From: Ptychodera flava
Lineage: Eukaryota > Hemichordata > Enteropneusta > Ptychoderidae
DNA length: 64,000 nt
Assembly: GCF_041260155.1 (NCBI RefSeq)
Contig: NC_091930.1
Span: forward strand, 38,566,437-38,630,436
Direction: 5' to 3'
The notes below the pieces were generated by a model, which had not been told where the DNA came from, ran no database searches, and saw only the letters and a program-made list of their open reading frames with translations. Every line of letters begins with the position of its first letter. Positions within the stretch are counted from its first letter, which is position 1. The position numbers and the translations under genes were made by a program. Shown piece by piece: positions 11,270 through 24,859 of this stretch.

Positions 11270-13610
11270 TTAAAATAGATAGATAGATAACAATATTTAT
11301 GGAGCGCCTAGTATCCATTAGGGATGCTCACTGGCGATTAACAGAATTAATCAAAATAAGTTCTCTTGAATAGGTAGGTTTTGAGTGTAGACTTAAGCTT
11401 TCCACAGTTGGAGCACAGGAAACTTCGTCTGGAATTTGGTTCCAGAGAAGAGGAGCAGTGTACATGAATGACCGGTCTCCATATAATTTAAGCTTAGTTC
11501 TCGGGACTTTCAGCTCCAGATCTACACGGTTTATGCTGCTCAATAAGTTCTGTGATGTATGATGGGGCTAATCCATTGGTGGCTTTATACGTCATAAGCA
11601 AGACTTTAAATTGGATTCTGTAGATTACTGGAAGCCAATAAAGTCGTTTGAAAATAGGTGTGACGTGATCAAATTTTCTAGAGTGAGTAACAAGACGAGC
11701 GGCACAATTTTGGGCTCTTTGCAAAAGTCAGAAGTGCATTGGAATAGTCTAATTTTCCTGATAACACAGAGTGAACTAGTTTAAGACAGGTCTCTTCAGA
11801 CAGGTATTTACGTATTTGACCAATTTTCCGGATGTGCATGAATATACTCTGGCAAGTGGCAGTTATATGTTGTTTAAACAGGAAGTTGCCGTCAAATATG
11901 GCTCCGATGTTTCGGGCAGAGGATCCAACATGAATGTTGTTGATTTGATTTGGGGCAATATCATTTTTTGGCTTGATTTTGAGGACTTCTGTCTTCCCAT
12001 CACTCAACTGCAGTTTTGTTGTTAGTCATCCACATCTTGATGTCAACTAAGCATTCTGCAATGCGAGATACTGCATTGGAGGTGTCATTGCGAGTGAAAG
12101 CCAAGTGAAGTTTATTGTCATCGGCATATTGATGAAACTGTAGATTGTGTTGTCGAATTAACTGACCCAGAGGTGTAATACATAATGAAAACAGTAGTGG
12201 CCAAAGAACAGATCCTTGGGGTACACCAAAGCGTAGAATCTTGTGAGATGACACTTTCCCGTTGATGATAACTGATTGAAATCGGTGTGAGAGATAAGAT
12301 GAATACCACTGCAAGGCGATGTCTTTGATGCCAAGATCAGCTAGTCTTTCAAGAAGAATGTTATGGTCGATGGTGTCAAATGCAGCAGATAAATCGAGTA
12401 GAACAAGTATGACGTGTTGATGCGAATCAAGTGACATGAGGATGTCGTTGTTGACTCTAAGGAGTGCTGTTTCAGTACTGTGGTACTTTCTATAGGCAGA
12501 CTGGAATGGTTCAAGTAATGAGTGCTAGTGGCCGGTAAGATACTCGTTGAGTCAATTTGCAACAACTTTCTCTGTTACTTAAGAAATGAATGGTAAATTA
12601 GATATAGGTCTGTAGTTCTTGAGTATTTCTGGATCCAGTGAAGACTTTTTGAGAAGTGGTATTACAACAGCTGATTTAAATGAGTCAGGTACTATTCCAT
12701 GATGACATGACAAATTGATAATATCGGTGATTGTTGGCAAAACGTGATCGAGAACTCCCTTAAGCAAAGCTGTCGGGATGGGGTTAAGCTGACATGATGT
12801 AGATGGCGATTCACTGATGATTTTTCTCACTTCACCGACTGTTGTTAAATAAAGGAAGCTAAAGTTGATGTGACTTGTTTTTGGATTGGTGGCATGTGGC
12901 TACATGGGTTGAACGTGTCGAGCTTATTACGAATGTTAACAATTTTCTCTGTAAAATAATCACTAAATAATTCAGCAAGTTTGTCAGCTGTCGAGTGGGT
13001 TTGAAGTTGATTTGACGTTTGCCCAGTTATGCTGGAGACAGCTCTGAAGAGACGATTTTGATTGGTAGACTTCTGTTCAATAATAGATATATAGTACTGT
13101 AATGTGTTAACTTTCTTGCATTGGTCACGAAATGTTTTTGTGTGTATTTCAAGTTTATTACTGCGCCAGTTTTTCTCGAGGGATCTTCTGAGTCGTTTTG
13201 CAGCAGAGATTTCAGCAGTGTACCATTTAGTATCGGGACGTTAAGTGAGAATCCGACTTTGGAGAGGTGCATGTCTGTCCAAGAGTTCCTTGAGGCAAGA
13301 ATTATTGTATCTGGAAACTGTAATTTTAAAGATCTGCAGAAGATTTATGTAAGTCATATGACTGAATTTCTTTGCTGAAGTCATGAACAGAAACTGCCTT
13401 TACACGACGATATGTAACCTTGGTTTGAATTAATGGGGGCTTGGGTAAAACCAGTTGGACACGGACAGGAAAATGATCAGACAAGTAAAGGTTGTCAGTG
13501 GTAATTGATTGTATAAGAGAATCATAGTTTGTGAGGACCAGGTCTAATGTATGACCACAGATTATTGATCTATCAGCAAATATTAATTTTTCTGTCAGCA
13601 AATATTAAAT
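11270..13610 (-). mobile_element. CR1-group LINE, 5'-truncated and broken
   Basis: Read right to left: the C-terminal part of an endonuclease (HTLDLVLTN, then LSDHFPVRVQ, 13601-13326), then reverse transcriptase blocks (KNYRPISNLPFIS at 12591-12629; LLDLSAAFDTIDHNILLERL near 12400; FGVPQGSVLWPLLFSL near 12210; QYADDNK near 12130), and the C-terminal LYWLPVIYRIQFK near 11640. The 3' end is a short ATCT repeat tail (11274-11290). The frame is broken into at least six pieces and the 5' end is missing, so it is dead. The endonuclease and RT wording point to the CR1/L2 group. Confidence 0.85.
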
Positions 13611-13715
13611 AATTTAACGATTTATAAATTAGATGTTAAAGTCAACAATAAATCGCACAAACTGTTTTAAAGCTTGCATAATATTTAATGTCAGTTAAGG
13701 GAATCATCAAGCATG

Positions 13716-13885
13716 GAGGCACTAAAGGCAGCGAGGGACAATGGTTAGGGTACAGGACTCACAGTCGGAGGATTGTTGGTTCGAGACTCCAACACGGTGT
13801 TGTGCCCCTCAGCAAGGAACTTTACTCCTCATTGCTCCGTGGGGTAGTGGATAATGGATACCTTATCATGTAAAAGGGTTCGCCT
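13716..13885 (+). mobile_element. tRNA-derived SINE
   Basis: A-box-like TGGTTAGGGTACAGGACTC and B-box-like GGTTCGAGACTCC are spaced as in tRNA promoters. The body that follows (GTTGTGCCCCTCAGCAAGGA, ACTTTACTCC) resembles a SINE body common in deuterostomes and other invertebrates. No coding content. Confidence 0.6.
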
Positions 13886-15151
13886 GTTGAATGAGTACTA
13901 AAATGAAAAATGAAAAAGCCACAGTCTGATGATTCAAGAACGATCCAAGTATCGAAAACTTTAGTGGAATGTGTATTTTAAATTTTCTTGAGATATTCGT
14001 CATTGTATTTACACTCTAATAAAGTATTCTGAAGTCTGCTTCTTAAATGTTTTGCAGTAGGCAAGAAAACAATAAACAGATTATTTTGTAAATGGATTAG
14101 CGAACGACCTAAGTCTTTGATTTTATATGTGTATTACAGCATCGAACGGTCACCACAGTTTCAGAACTTTAAAGATAAAGACTGAGTCATTTTCATCTTT
14201 TTGGTATAAGAAAAGAGAACATTCAGTGAAATTGGCAAAAACTAATTAAACTCAAAGTGCATTTGTGTGTTGTTATACATTTCTATTAGGTACTGTAACA
14301 GTAAATTTATTAATAAACCTGTTTGTGACAAATACATGTTTTGACCATTAGAATCTTTATTATTTTCATGCAAGATCTATGATATTTAAATAATGTTTGG
14401 AAGGTAAGTCTTCACTATAATGCAACTTTGTGACAATCTTGTCCGAGGCTCTGGGATAGAAATACATTTCCAAGCCATTTTCAAGAATAATGTGGTGTAT
14501 CCTGTAGAAGGAAATTTTCATCATATACTTGATCCAGAATACGCATGATGCCATAGTTCTTTTGCATGCCAATTAGAAATACGTTCTTGAATCACGTGAT
14601 TAGCCGGAAATTGCTGGAAGAAAGCGTGTTCTCAGTTAGTTGAGTTTGGCCGTCGTCAGAACGACCAACTGTCCTCAGCTCTGCTAATTTCGCCTCTTTC
14701 CCCTGTGATAACCAGCCTAAAGTATGTCGTTCGCAAAATCATAGTACTATTTAGCTATGGAGACTGGCTATAGCTTTATTTAGTCGAAGGCAGCGCAACC
14801 TGTACGTGTATGCCTTGAGGACCTCCGCTTGGGCAGGTTTTTGTCAAGCTATCGTAGATTCAAGTTGAGCGGTCCTTGTGGAGAGTTTTGTCACAATATT
14901 ATACATTAAATCAAGGTATTAAACACACTTTCAATAACAAAAAACAGTAAAAGTTTTAAAATTCGAAAGACACAAGTGAGAAGGATGAAAATCCATTGCC
15001 GTTTTTAAGTTAAAATATTATTGACAACACAACACTAAAGCTTAATTGTTCCCATTGTTGATGATGAATTTCTTATTCGTAATTATTTCACCCTAAATTG
15101 CTTTACTTTACATATATAGAAAGATCCCGGAAATAGGTTCAATGTAAGTCA
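13886..15151. other. no gene recognised
   Basis: AT-rich sequence with a GC-richer stretch at 14610-14880. I recognise no coding exon, RNA gene or named repeat in it. Confidence 0.4.
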
Positions 15152-15364
15152 AACACGATTGGAAGTAATTTGGGATAATTGGATTTTCATATTTCGCAAA
15201 TTTCTCAAATTATATTAGGTGCCATATAGTAAATGTTGCAATATCGCAAAGTACTCATAAAAACAAGTGTGTAATATAAAAAGAAAAGCAGATGAGATAT
15301 CATTTGTAGATTAAATCGACATTACTTCACCATCCAATTATCCGAAGTTAGTTCCAATCGTGTT
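15152..15364. mobile_element. 213-bp MITE, copy A
   Basis: Ends in inverted repeats (AACACGATTGGAAGTAATTT at the left; GTTCCAATCGTGTT at the right; about 33 bp with few mismatches) and is flanked by GTCA on both sides (15148-15151 and 15365-15368). Two further copies lie at 19836-20048 (same length) and 50256-50479. A 4-bp target duplication is seen in few superfamilies (for example Sola1 and Chapaev); the family is not assigned. Confidence 0.85.
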
Positions 15365-15387
15365 GTCAATTAATTTTCTAGGGGATG

Positions 15388-15455
15388 GGGTTAACGGGGG
15401 AAACTTAGGGATTTAAGTTTTTTATTCTACATTGAACTTTTGACGTCGCCCCTAC
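15388..15455. mobile_element. Fragment related to the 376-bp MITE
   Basis: The wording AACTTAGGGATTTAAGTTTT, then ACATTGAACTTTTGACGTC and GCCCCTA parallels the right inverted repeat of the element at 18182-18557. Only one end is clear. Confidence 0.4.
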
Positions 15456-15473
15456 ACTCCTTAATCGTTGTAT

Positions 15474-15725
15474 TTACAGAACTCTTTCACTTTCAGACCT
15501 ACAAAAGTGCTCGGCCAAATAGGTATCCCGCACTCGTGTCGTTGTGAATGACTCCACAAATTCACAATGATTAATTTTGTGTAAAAATTGCACTAAAACG
15601 CTATTTCCGTAACCGCAAAATCTAACTAAATGAGACTTGGAAACATTGCCGGCCGCGTCCTCCTTTGATTTCCATCTGAACATATGTCTAGGATCATAGG
15701 ATGTATCATTCGGCAAATCGAACAT
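15474..15725 (-). other. Unidentified 83-codon open frame
   Basis: A minus-strand frame with mixed, protein-like composition (starts MFDLPNDTSYDPRHMF; contains HLVRFCGYGN and TTTRVRDTYLAEHF). It opens with an ATG but I recognise no family, see no second exon and no promoter. It lies beside MITE copy A. It may be a relic of a transposon protein or chance. Confidence 0.2.
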
Positions 15726-17654
15726 GATATGCCAGTGATAAATTTACACCGTCTACACCATTAGTGCACATTGAAGGACAATTCGGCGTTTTCCTCCTTT
15801 ACTACTCTGCAACTTGGCGATTTTACATCCTGCTCAATTCACTGTCCGTTGGTCTTGAACATCACAAGTATTATCATCGTTTCAAAGCCGTCAAAAAGAC
15901 AAAGAATGTTTTACTGAAACGAGAAAATTAGCCATTCAAGCTTTCACATTTGAAATTTGCAAACAACATTCGACAGCTATAGGAGAAAGAGTTCCACAGA
16001 CTGGGGAAGATTTTTGAAGAAAATCAAGCAAAATATAGGATGAAATTCTCAAATACTACAGATGGAAATGTTACATAACTTTTTAAGTAAACACGATGAA
16101 GGCTTACCGAAAGACCTGTACAACTACTATTCAACTTTGTTAATCTCTAATACGTTTTTAAATGCTTCTTTCTATTTGTGATTCAAATTTGTTGTCTTGG
16201 CAAGGACTAGATTACTTCTTGAAGAACTGTCTTTTCGGTCCTCACCAGACTTTAATGTGTGTATGATTTTGTTATTATTATTTTCATTGCTCTGATGGAA
16301 TCTACAGTCATTTTTGGTATACCTTGCTTTTTGTCAAAGTCAGATCTCCGTTTCTCAGGACTGGGGAATTGTAGACTTGTCTAACTTGTAAAGGGTCGAG
16401 ATTTTCTTGTAGGGAATGTAAACTTGAGATGTCGATACCTAGCAAGAGATTTCCGTAGCGTCTATGGCTAAATGTACACATCGTCTGGTGTTTTCCTATT
16501 GGCTTCGGCTAGAATCCAAAACGTGATCTTCATCGTTAGCAGGACATTCACGGGCAACTTAATAGGACATACCCTAGCCTTAACCATTGCTGTACGATTT
16601 AACTTTACCATAGAGCATTTCCGATCGATTTTGCACCAATAATACCTTGTATAATAATCGCAATCATACCAATTCATAATCCAATAACACTAGGTCAAAA
16701 TTTGTAAGACAATAGTTGTAAACATGGACACAAAACAGCACAGAACAGACAGTAAATAGACGGTACACAAACAAAGTCAAATTCATGAAAGAAAGATATA
16801 TGGACCTCTGGCCAAAAGACCAAGAAGTGATGTCAGGTGTATCGAAAATAGTAAACGCATCCTGCCCCACATGTGATATAACAATCGCAGGCTTCCCTTG
16901 CCCAAATGTAAACGAAGGTGTTTACCATCAAAGCGTGATCGTTAAGTCAGATCTGAGACCGCAAACTGTCGACAATAAAATAGATTGTGGTCATCACTCC
17001 ATGAGAGATCCTAAATGATTGATTTACACACATTGCATGATTTGTATTGCGCATGATCGGCTCTCCGCCGAACGAAAAAATTTGGAAGTAGCAGATCAGA
17101 TGACAAAGCCATGACGTGCCCTAACTTTTCTCGCAGATGAAACCTTCAAAAGTACGAAAGACTTACGAAAATCAGACATCGAATTTGTGATATATTCGGG
17201 GTTCAATTGCTGACACGGATTGTAGGACGATTCAATAATGAATTAGAAGATGGGCGGCAAAGAACTTTTGTGGTACCAATAGTTAATGAAATTATTTGCA
17301 GAAGTCTTCATCACCAAATATCCAATAAAATGACCAAATATTTTGGTCAATGCATTGTGGACTGAATGGTCGTTAAACAACTGATCCCCTCTTGAATGTA
17401 TGTGTCCATCTAGCTCAGTCTACATAGCAACTGCATGCATTCTCGGCTGTGTTGGTAACTCTTACGTAATACAAATTGAACTGCGAACAGTTTTATTACA
17501 TCGGTGTATACGTCGCGAACGCTCCCATTGGACAAATCAAGATCTCGCTGTCTTCATAGTTATGAAGGGTGCATTCTGACAGCCCTTGTGAAATAAGGTC
17601 TTAGAAGATTGCCTTTTGTGCATCAAGTGACACTACGATTTCTGTCCAGAAATA
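15726..17654. other. Spacer upstream of carboxylesterase copy 1
   Basis: No gene seen. 16560-17010 is a unit that recurs in the spacers near 26100-26330, 41400-41650, 60870-61110 and 62820-63010 (shared wording such as GGTGTTTACCA and GTTAAGTCAGA), and 17290-17640 matches 27320-27740 before copy 2 (GCGAACGCTCC, TTGGACAA). The spacers were therefore duplicated together with the genes. A CCAAT-type motif (CATTGGAC at 17526-17533) is the only promoter-like word noted. Confidence 0.5.
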
Positions 17655-18181
17655 ATGCATTTTCCATATCATTATTGTCCTTGCATTTGCACGCTGCGTT
17701 GCCGCTGATTCCCCCGTGGTTGAGGTCACCTCAGGACAGGTAGCCGGCACAACCGTTGAATTCACCCACCCTGACGTCGCCATTCAACGTACGGTCGACA
17801 TCTTCAAAGGAATACCATATGCCGAGCCACCGGTAGGCGAGCTCAGATTCCAACCGCCACATAGTAAAAGTCCCTGGGAAGGCGTTTACGATGCCACGGA
17901 GTTTCGCCCAATATGCATTCAGCCGGAGGACGCAGTTTCCCCTGGATTCAACCCGCAGAGCGAGGACTGCTTATTGTTGAATGTTTTCGCACCACAATCA
18001 CAGTAAAACTCCCTTTGCGTTTTTGGTAGCTGTACGCTGACACCTACATCTCTACAAAAAAGACAGTCAATGGTTCCCTTCTACTGTCTGTGGTGCAACT
18101 TATATTGAAAAAAAAACACTTTCTAATGTGGATCTTGTTAAGTAAGTTTACCTCAGAAATGAGCAATTATGGATCGGATAA

Positions 18182-18557
18182 GGGGCAACGTCAAAAGATC
18201 GATGTTTGAAAAAAAACTTAATTGCTTAAGTTTGGGGGTGGGGGGTTTTTGGCCAAATTAATTTCTGTGCAGTCAAAAACGATTTAACGTCTTTTTGGCA
18301 AATTTTACGATTTCAAGGCTGCTTTTCGTACGCTAAAACCGATCCAGTCACCCGAATTTGTGTTACTTTATAATGGTTTTCAATTTTCATATAATTCAAT
18401 GGTACATTGGTACGTCGTTTGAAAGAATTAGTACAGGGTATGAGTCCGCAATGTTTTTCAATTTTAGGTCAGTTAAGTTAGAAGGGGGGGGGGGGGGGTC
18501 TGAGGCCAAACTTAAGCAATTAAGTTAGATTTATTATATTGAACTTTGATGTTGCCC
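18182..18557. mobile_element. 376-bp MITE in intron 1 of copy 1
   Basis: Inverted ends (GGGGCAACGTCAAAAGATCG at the left; TTTGATGTTGCCC at the right; about 55 bp with mismatches, including CTTAATTGCTTAAGTTTGG), flanked by TAA on both sides (18179-18181, 18558-18560). The matching place in intron 1 of copy 2 lacks it, so it entered after the duplication. A TWA duplication again suggests PIF/Harbinger. Confidence 0.7.
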
Positions 18558-18807
18558 TAAGTACTACCTGGAGTCAACAATATGGGAATTTACCATTAGT
18601 AGACATGTTACTTGATAAGCTTGCTACATAATTTTGTCTGTTTTTGTCTGTCTGTCTCCACATTCTCTCTCTCTGTTTGTCTGTCTGCCTTTCCCTATTT
18701 CCGTGTATGTCTCTCACTCTCCCTCTGTCTGTCACTGTCTGTCTCTATCCCTATCCTGACTCTGTCTCTGTCCGTCTCTCCCTCGTCCTCTCTCCCTGTT
18801 TGCCTAG

Positions 18808-19011
<204 letters not shown>

Positions 19012-19835
19012 TGACAGTCTCGTTTCTACGACTGTGAATTAAATTATCGCGACCGGGAACGTGAGACACGAATGCCACAAGTATTTGAAAAAACAAGCAA
19101 CAATGCCATGTTTAGAGTCAGCTGAAGATTGCCTGCCTTATAACGATGATTGATCAGTGATATTTAATAAAAGTACGTCGAGATATTACAGTAGAACTTC
19201 AAAATCTGCACGAAAAAGTACAAAATGTCATTGCTGTCATGTAGGACAAATGAAATTCTTTTTGAGAAGCTGGTTAACGGAGACTCAAGGATGCAATTTT
19301 TTGAGTCATGTTTATGGAAAGTATCGGCAACATTCTCTTTGATAACACTGCTGCAATGTTCCCATAATTACCCTTATACTATCCGAGGACGCTGTTGTTG
19401 GCCAGTTTTACAAAGACGCTATCACCTCTTTCCATTACTGTTTTTCAAACCATGCATAATTTGAATCGAGGGGAATATTGTGCTCAAAAACATGATTTTA
19501 GAAGTTATCAAGCTATGAAAAGCATACATACCATAATTCACTGAAAAGAACTTTAAGAGCACAAATCATTATGAATCTATGATATATCTTTAGGGCTGTG
19601 TGACCTGAAAGTTGCAGGTGGGTGGTATCACTTACCATTCGAAAATGGTATACGAAATGTACGCGCGCAGAAGGATGTTGTCACGGTAGCCATCTGTTTG
19701 TGACGGTATACCTGACAGTGACTCATTGCATATGTGACAATTATTAATCACATCATGGCGTTTGGGCAAGCACATGTCATCAGAGATTATTCCCTGTGGA
19801 CTTACGGCATTGATAATTTCCATCCGTTCGTAAGT

Positions 19836-20048
19836 AACACGATTGGAACTAATTTGGGATAATTGGATTTTCATATTTTGCAAATTTCTCAAAAGTGTTA
19901 GCTGCCATACAGCTGAATGTTGCAATATCGCAAATTTCTCATAAAAACAAGTGTGTAATATAAAAATTTAAGCAGATGAGATAACATTTGTAGATTAAAT
20001 CGACATTACTTCACCATCCAATTATCCCAAATTAGTTCCAATCGTGTT
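19836..20048. mobile_element. 213-bp MITE, copy B, intron 2 of copy 1
   Basis: Same ends and length as the copy at 15152, flanked by AAGT on both sides (19832-19835 and 20049-20052). The matching intron of copy 2 (near 29640-29700) has neighbouring sequence without the element, so this is a post-duplication insertion. Confidence 0.85.
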
Positions 20049-20059
20049 AAGTCCGCCTG

Positions 20060-20480
20060 TCCAAATCTATTCACAGATTTTTCTCAGAAATTGTGGGACC
20101 GATAGTTTTGTCAAAGTACAAGGACATGATCTTATGCCATACATGTATGGCATACAGTCATAAGGTTCTTGTGTAACGATACTAGCCAAAATCACAGCAA
20201 AGTAGCCATTTTGTTTGTTTTTTCATTTCTGGACTCATAACTAAGACATGCATGCTGTATCAAAAGTGGTACAAGGACATAAACAATACATGAATTAACA
20301 TAGTTTTATTAATTTGTTTTGCGATACAATCCAACATGGCTAGTAACCGCATATCAGTTAAGGTCACAATGTAATCATTTTGGAAGTAAAGCAGCCATTT
20401 ATCCATATTGTAGTTCCACAACCATTATACGGAGGTGTCTGGAACGACTCAATTCAAACGCACGACTATGGCATTGTACA
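20060..20480 (-). repeat. Old family A HINE monomers, reverse orientation
   Basis: Complementary versions of the family A unit (TACAAGGACATGA, TTTGTTTTGCGATACAATCC, AACATGGC) with heavy divergence. A matching block sits in intron 2 of copy 2 (29700-30330), so the insertion is older than the duplication of these two genes. Confidence 0.5.
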
Positions 20481-21235
20481 TGCTGGCCAATTTCTTTCGC
20501 ACTACTATGATGGCTGTAAATGCAAACAAGAACATTTGAACTCTAAACACGGATTAACATTTCCCAAAAGCATTTCATTCAGAGGATGTCATCAACGACC
20601 ATGTTTTTGATCATTCCAACATCAATGTCAATCCACAGGGGACGAGCACGCCACTGGTAACTACGGACTTCTCGACCAGATCGCAGCATTGCAATGGGTA
20701 CAGAACAACATAGCAGGTAGGGTCCATTTTACATCGAATATATACTAAACAGGATGATAGCAAGACAACAGGACATAACACTACGCGATTTCTTGTTAAC
20801 AAGCATCTACTTCATGCACAATAAAATGCTGAATGACGTCAAGATAGCTGAAACTTTTAAAATCATACATCATGCCAAATATACTTTCATTTATTGTCAA
20901 CATACCTTTGATAAAGTGACTACATTGATTTTATTAGTCCCATACGACCATTGAGCGCAGTTCCATCAAACCTATTCCTTCAAAAGATGACTGTCATAGA
21001 ACCCCACAGTGTTTACCGGAGGAGTTCATTTTATAATAAGGCATCTCTATTTGCTGCAAAACAATAATAGTAAACTTATAACAATTAACAAATAAACAAA
21101 TTCATAAATAAATTGATTTATTAATAAATGACTATCTTCAAACTTTTGGATTGGTTGTTGTTCGATAAAAACATTACGAAAACAAGTTTAACGGGAGATA
21201 TACCTCAATTTGATGCAACCCTTCGCTTCTTATAG

Positions 21236-21439
<204 letters not shown>

Positions 21440-21585
21440 TAGGTGGAACGCCTATTGATAATCACTTGGGTTTGCAATGTCAATCTCTCAAATGATAAAT
21501 AATAAAATTCACTCTTTTCTTCCATACACACAAATACACCTAACCACGAACGTACGGACGCACGTACATGCATGCATGCATGCAT

Positions 21586-21800
21586 AGATGCATACATACA
21601 TACATACATACATACATACGTGCGTGCGTACGTACGTGCGTGCACGTACATACGTACATACGTACATACATACATACATACGTACGTACGTACGTACGTA
21701 CGTACGTACATACATACATACATACATACATACATACATACATACATACATACATACATACATACATACATACATACATACATACATACATACATACAAC
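21586..21800. repeat. (ACAT)n/(ACGT-rich) microsatellite, intron 4 of copy 1
   Basis: Long ACAT repeats with ACGTACGT interruptions, followed by CTAC/CCTA-type repeats to about 21900. All six frames stay open through it; the Tyr/Cys/His-rich open frames are artefacts. Confidence 0.95.
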
Positions 21801-22626
21801 CTACCAACCGACCTACCTACCTACATACCTACCTACCTGCACATACCTACCCACAAACCCACCGACCCACCCATCCATCCAACCACGCACAAATCCTCCC
21901 ACCCTCCAACCCGCCTGCCTGCCTGCCTTAATGAAAGCATCGTGTGTAATGTTATCACATTATGTACCCCACATTCAAATATAAGCATTCAAATATAAGC
22001 ATTCGAATGTAGCATATGCGGAGTTTTTTTGAGGAAATTAAAGTGTCCTCAATATTTACTCTATTTATTCACAGAGTGGAACTTCATCATGGCCAGGCTA
22101 CCCTCTAACTGATACAGCATTACAAACAAGGCAGCCCATGGTCTCGGCAAAGTGGTTGGATGCCAGAAGGATACATCTGAAGAACTGCTTCAATGTCTCC
22201 GTACGGTGCCAGCCAAGGAGTTCAGCAAAATTATTATTCCCTTCACGGTGATTTGATCATAAAGCTCTTTCTGTCAAAACTGACCAGATTTTTTTATTAA
22301 TTACGCCAAATTAAAGTACTTTATCGTCTGTCCATAACAAACATAAAGTTTCTTTAGGCTCATGGAATTTACGCTAAAACGCGTAACAACAGAATATTTT
22401 CAGAGTAATTTAATTGATGCAGCTATAAAACTCAATGACGGTCTGAAATTACCTTTTCTACCGGCTGGAACCATCACAAGGGGAGTATCAGAAACAGATA
22501 ATGAATAGCATGCATTGAATCACAGATAATGTTCGGATGATAATAATGATTATGATGTTGATGATGATGATACGCATATGTGCATGCGCGTTAATTAACT
22601 TTTCTTTAATGTATGTCCGCTACAAA

Positions 22627-22840
22627 ATTAAGCAATAAGTCACATTGTTGCTATAGCATTGCATAAGATTTTGACCAGTTCACGACATGCGTGCACGAGC
22701 GATATCGACTGCTATTTAGTGAACTGGTCACAGCGGAGTGGTGTACCCGTCCCTGTATAAAGCAGGATAAGTTATTTTCACGTCTCGACAAATCAGGTTA
22801 CTTTTATTTGCGCAATCAATATACCAGACAGTATATTTGA
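22627..22840. mobile_element. Truncated TTAA foldback element, intron 5 of copy 1
   Basis: Starts TTAAGCAATAAG and contains TTTTGACCAGTTCACGACAT, CGTGCACGAGCGAT and GTGAACTGGTCA, then TTTGCGCAATCAATATACCAG. This is the left half of the complete element at 38915-39545. A copy with the same extent sits at the same place in copy 2 (32952-33290). Confidence 0.6.
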
Positions 22841-23535
22841 GTCCTGGACCTAAATTTCCTACCGTTCTTCTTTGTAGAACTTAATACCAGGTGCAGCCGG
22901 AGAAGGGCTGGCGGAGGGTCCATTTGCTCCCTTTGTGGACGGCAATGTCTTGCCGGAAGATCCCAAAGCCGTCATCGCTGAAGGGCGCTTTTCTGGAACT
23001 GGTATTGACATACTGATGGGTGCAAATGCTGACGAGGGTACATTTGTAATAGCGTTAGCGCTACCTTACACGATAAACCAGACTGAACCTACAGTGAGCA
23101 AATCTCAGTTCGACGAATTCTTACAGCTTTCCTCTTTGGCCCCGCGAAAAGTAGCCCTGCTGCACACGACGCCGCCAAGCTAATGTACGTGAACTGGGCG
23201 ACAGTGGACTCTGACGACGCTAACTACGCCGAAGCGTTGTCTCAGATGACCAGCGATGAGATACTTGTTTGCTCGACGGATTTATCAGCCGGGCGTACAG
23301 CGAGGCAGGTAGTAAGGTCTATCGGTATTTCATGACCATGTACCGGCTTCATCAGTCTGGCCTATATCTTGGATGGGTGCAGCACATTTCGAAGATATCC
23401 AGTTTGTGTTGGTTATCACTTCTTAAACTATACCATCATGCCACAAGAAGAGGTGAACATGACACTTCAGATAATGAAGTATTGGACAAACTTTGCAAAA
23501 ACAGGGTATGTGCATAAATGCAGGATATATTATAT

Positions 23536-23578
23536 CTGTGTGTGTATGTATATACACATACATACATACATACATACA

Positions 23579-23652
<74 letters not shown>
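23536..23652. repeat. (CATA)n-(TA)n microsatellite, start of intron 6, copy 1
   Basis: CATA repeats turn into about 30 TA units, only some 30 bp after the exon 6 donor. Confidence 0.95.
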
Positions 23653-23654
<2 letters not shown>

Positions 23655-24112
23655 TGAAATTTTTACTGGATCAATAGTATCAGTCACTTTCTTTCCATTT
23701 TCCTTCTGTAACATATTGATTGTTTTGTGATTTTAGAAATCCAAACCTGCACTCGACTGGTAATTCCGAGCAAGGGGGCTGGCCCTTGTTTAAGGTGCCC
23801 GGATTAGCGTACAAAGAATTGTCAATCGACATGGAAACCAAGTACGGGCACAAAACCAGGGAGTGTGCATTGTGGAACGATTACATTCCAAGCCTGATAG
23901 AACGAACAGGTCGGTAAACGCCGATTCGCCGATAGCTACTTAACTTTTAATTCTAAATCTTTTCAATTGTCGTTGTGCTCGTGAGTATCAGTCCGAAATT
24001 GAGAAAACGAAAGGTGTATGAAACAATAAGTGTGACTCTCGTATTGTGGTGATTAAAATCACTCTGAGGCTGCACCGTCTGTTACATACTTCAACATTAA
24101 AAGCAGCACCAG

Positions 24113-24120
24113 CACCATCG

Positions 24121-24162
<42 letters not shown>

Positions 24163-24294
24163 CAACAACAACAACAATAAGAAGAAGAGGAATAAGAAGA
24201 ATAAGAACAATATTAATAATTATAGTGACGATGATGATGATGATGATGATGAGGAGGAGGATGAGGATGATGCTGATGATGTTGGTGGTGGTGG

Positions 24295-24343
<49 letters not shown>

Positions 24344-24570
24344 GATGGTGATGATGATGGTGATGATGATGATGATGGTGGTGGTGGTGATGATGATGAT
24401 GATGATATTTGTGATGATGATGGTGATGATGATGATGATGGTGATGGTGGTGGTGATGATGATGATGATGGTGGTGGTGATGGTGGTGGTGGTGGTGATG
24501 ATGATGATGATGGTGATGGTGGTGGTGATGATGATGATGATGGTGGTGGTGATGGTGGTGGTGGTAGTGG
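24113..24570. repeat. (CAT)n and (GAT/GGT)n trinucleotide repeats, intron 7, copy 1
   Basis: A CAT run (24113-24160), then a long GAT/GGT tract (24228-24570). Poly-Met/Val frames here are artefacts. Intron 7 of copy 2 has a pure GAT tract (36640-36686) and copy 4 an ACA/GAT tract. Confidence 0.95.
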
Positions 24571-24859
24571 TGGTGGTTATAAAGGTGATAATGAGACAGA
24601 ATGAACTGTATTATTTACTTGACTCTATTTCAATGTGTAAGTTGTGAACTGAACATTCGTTCTCGGCTACGTTCCTCATGACTTTGCCAAAACATGTCTT
24701 TATAAGTCGTGCTCGAAATATTCCTTCATCTTACATTACTGTCCTTTTTCAGAAAATTGCGATGGATGCACGAGTGCCGCTGAAGATACCAGTCCATCCG
24801 TGTTTGCAATTGGTGTTATCACATCCCTTCTGTACAGACGCTTCGATGTTGATGTCTAA

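Noticed and set aside
24225-24647. Met/Val-rich 140-codon frame
   Set aside because: Translation of GAT/GGT microsatellite in intron 7 of copy 1.
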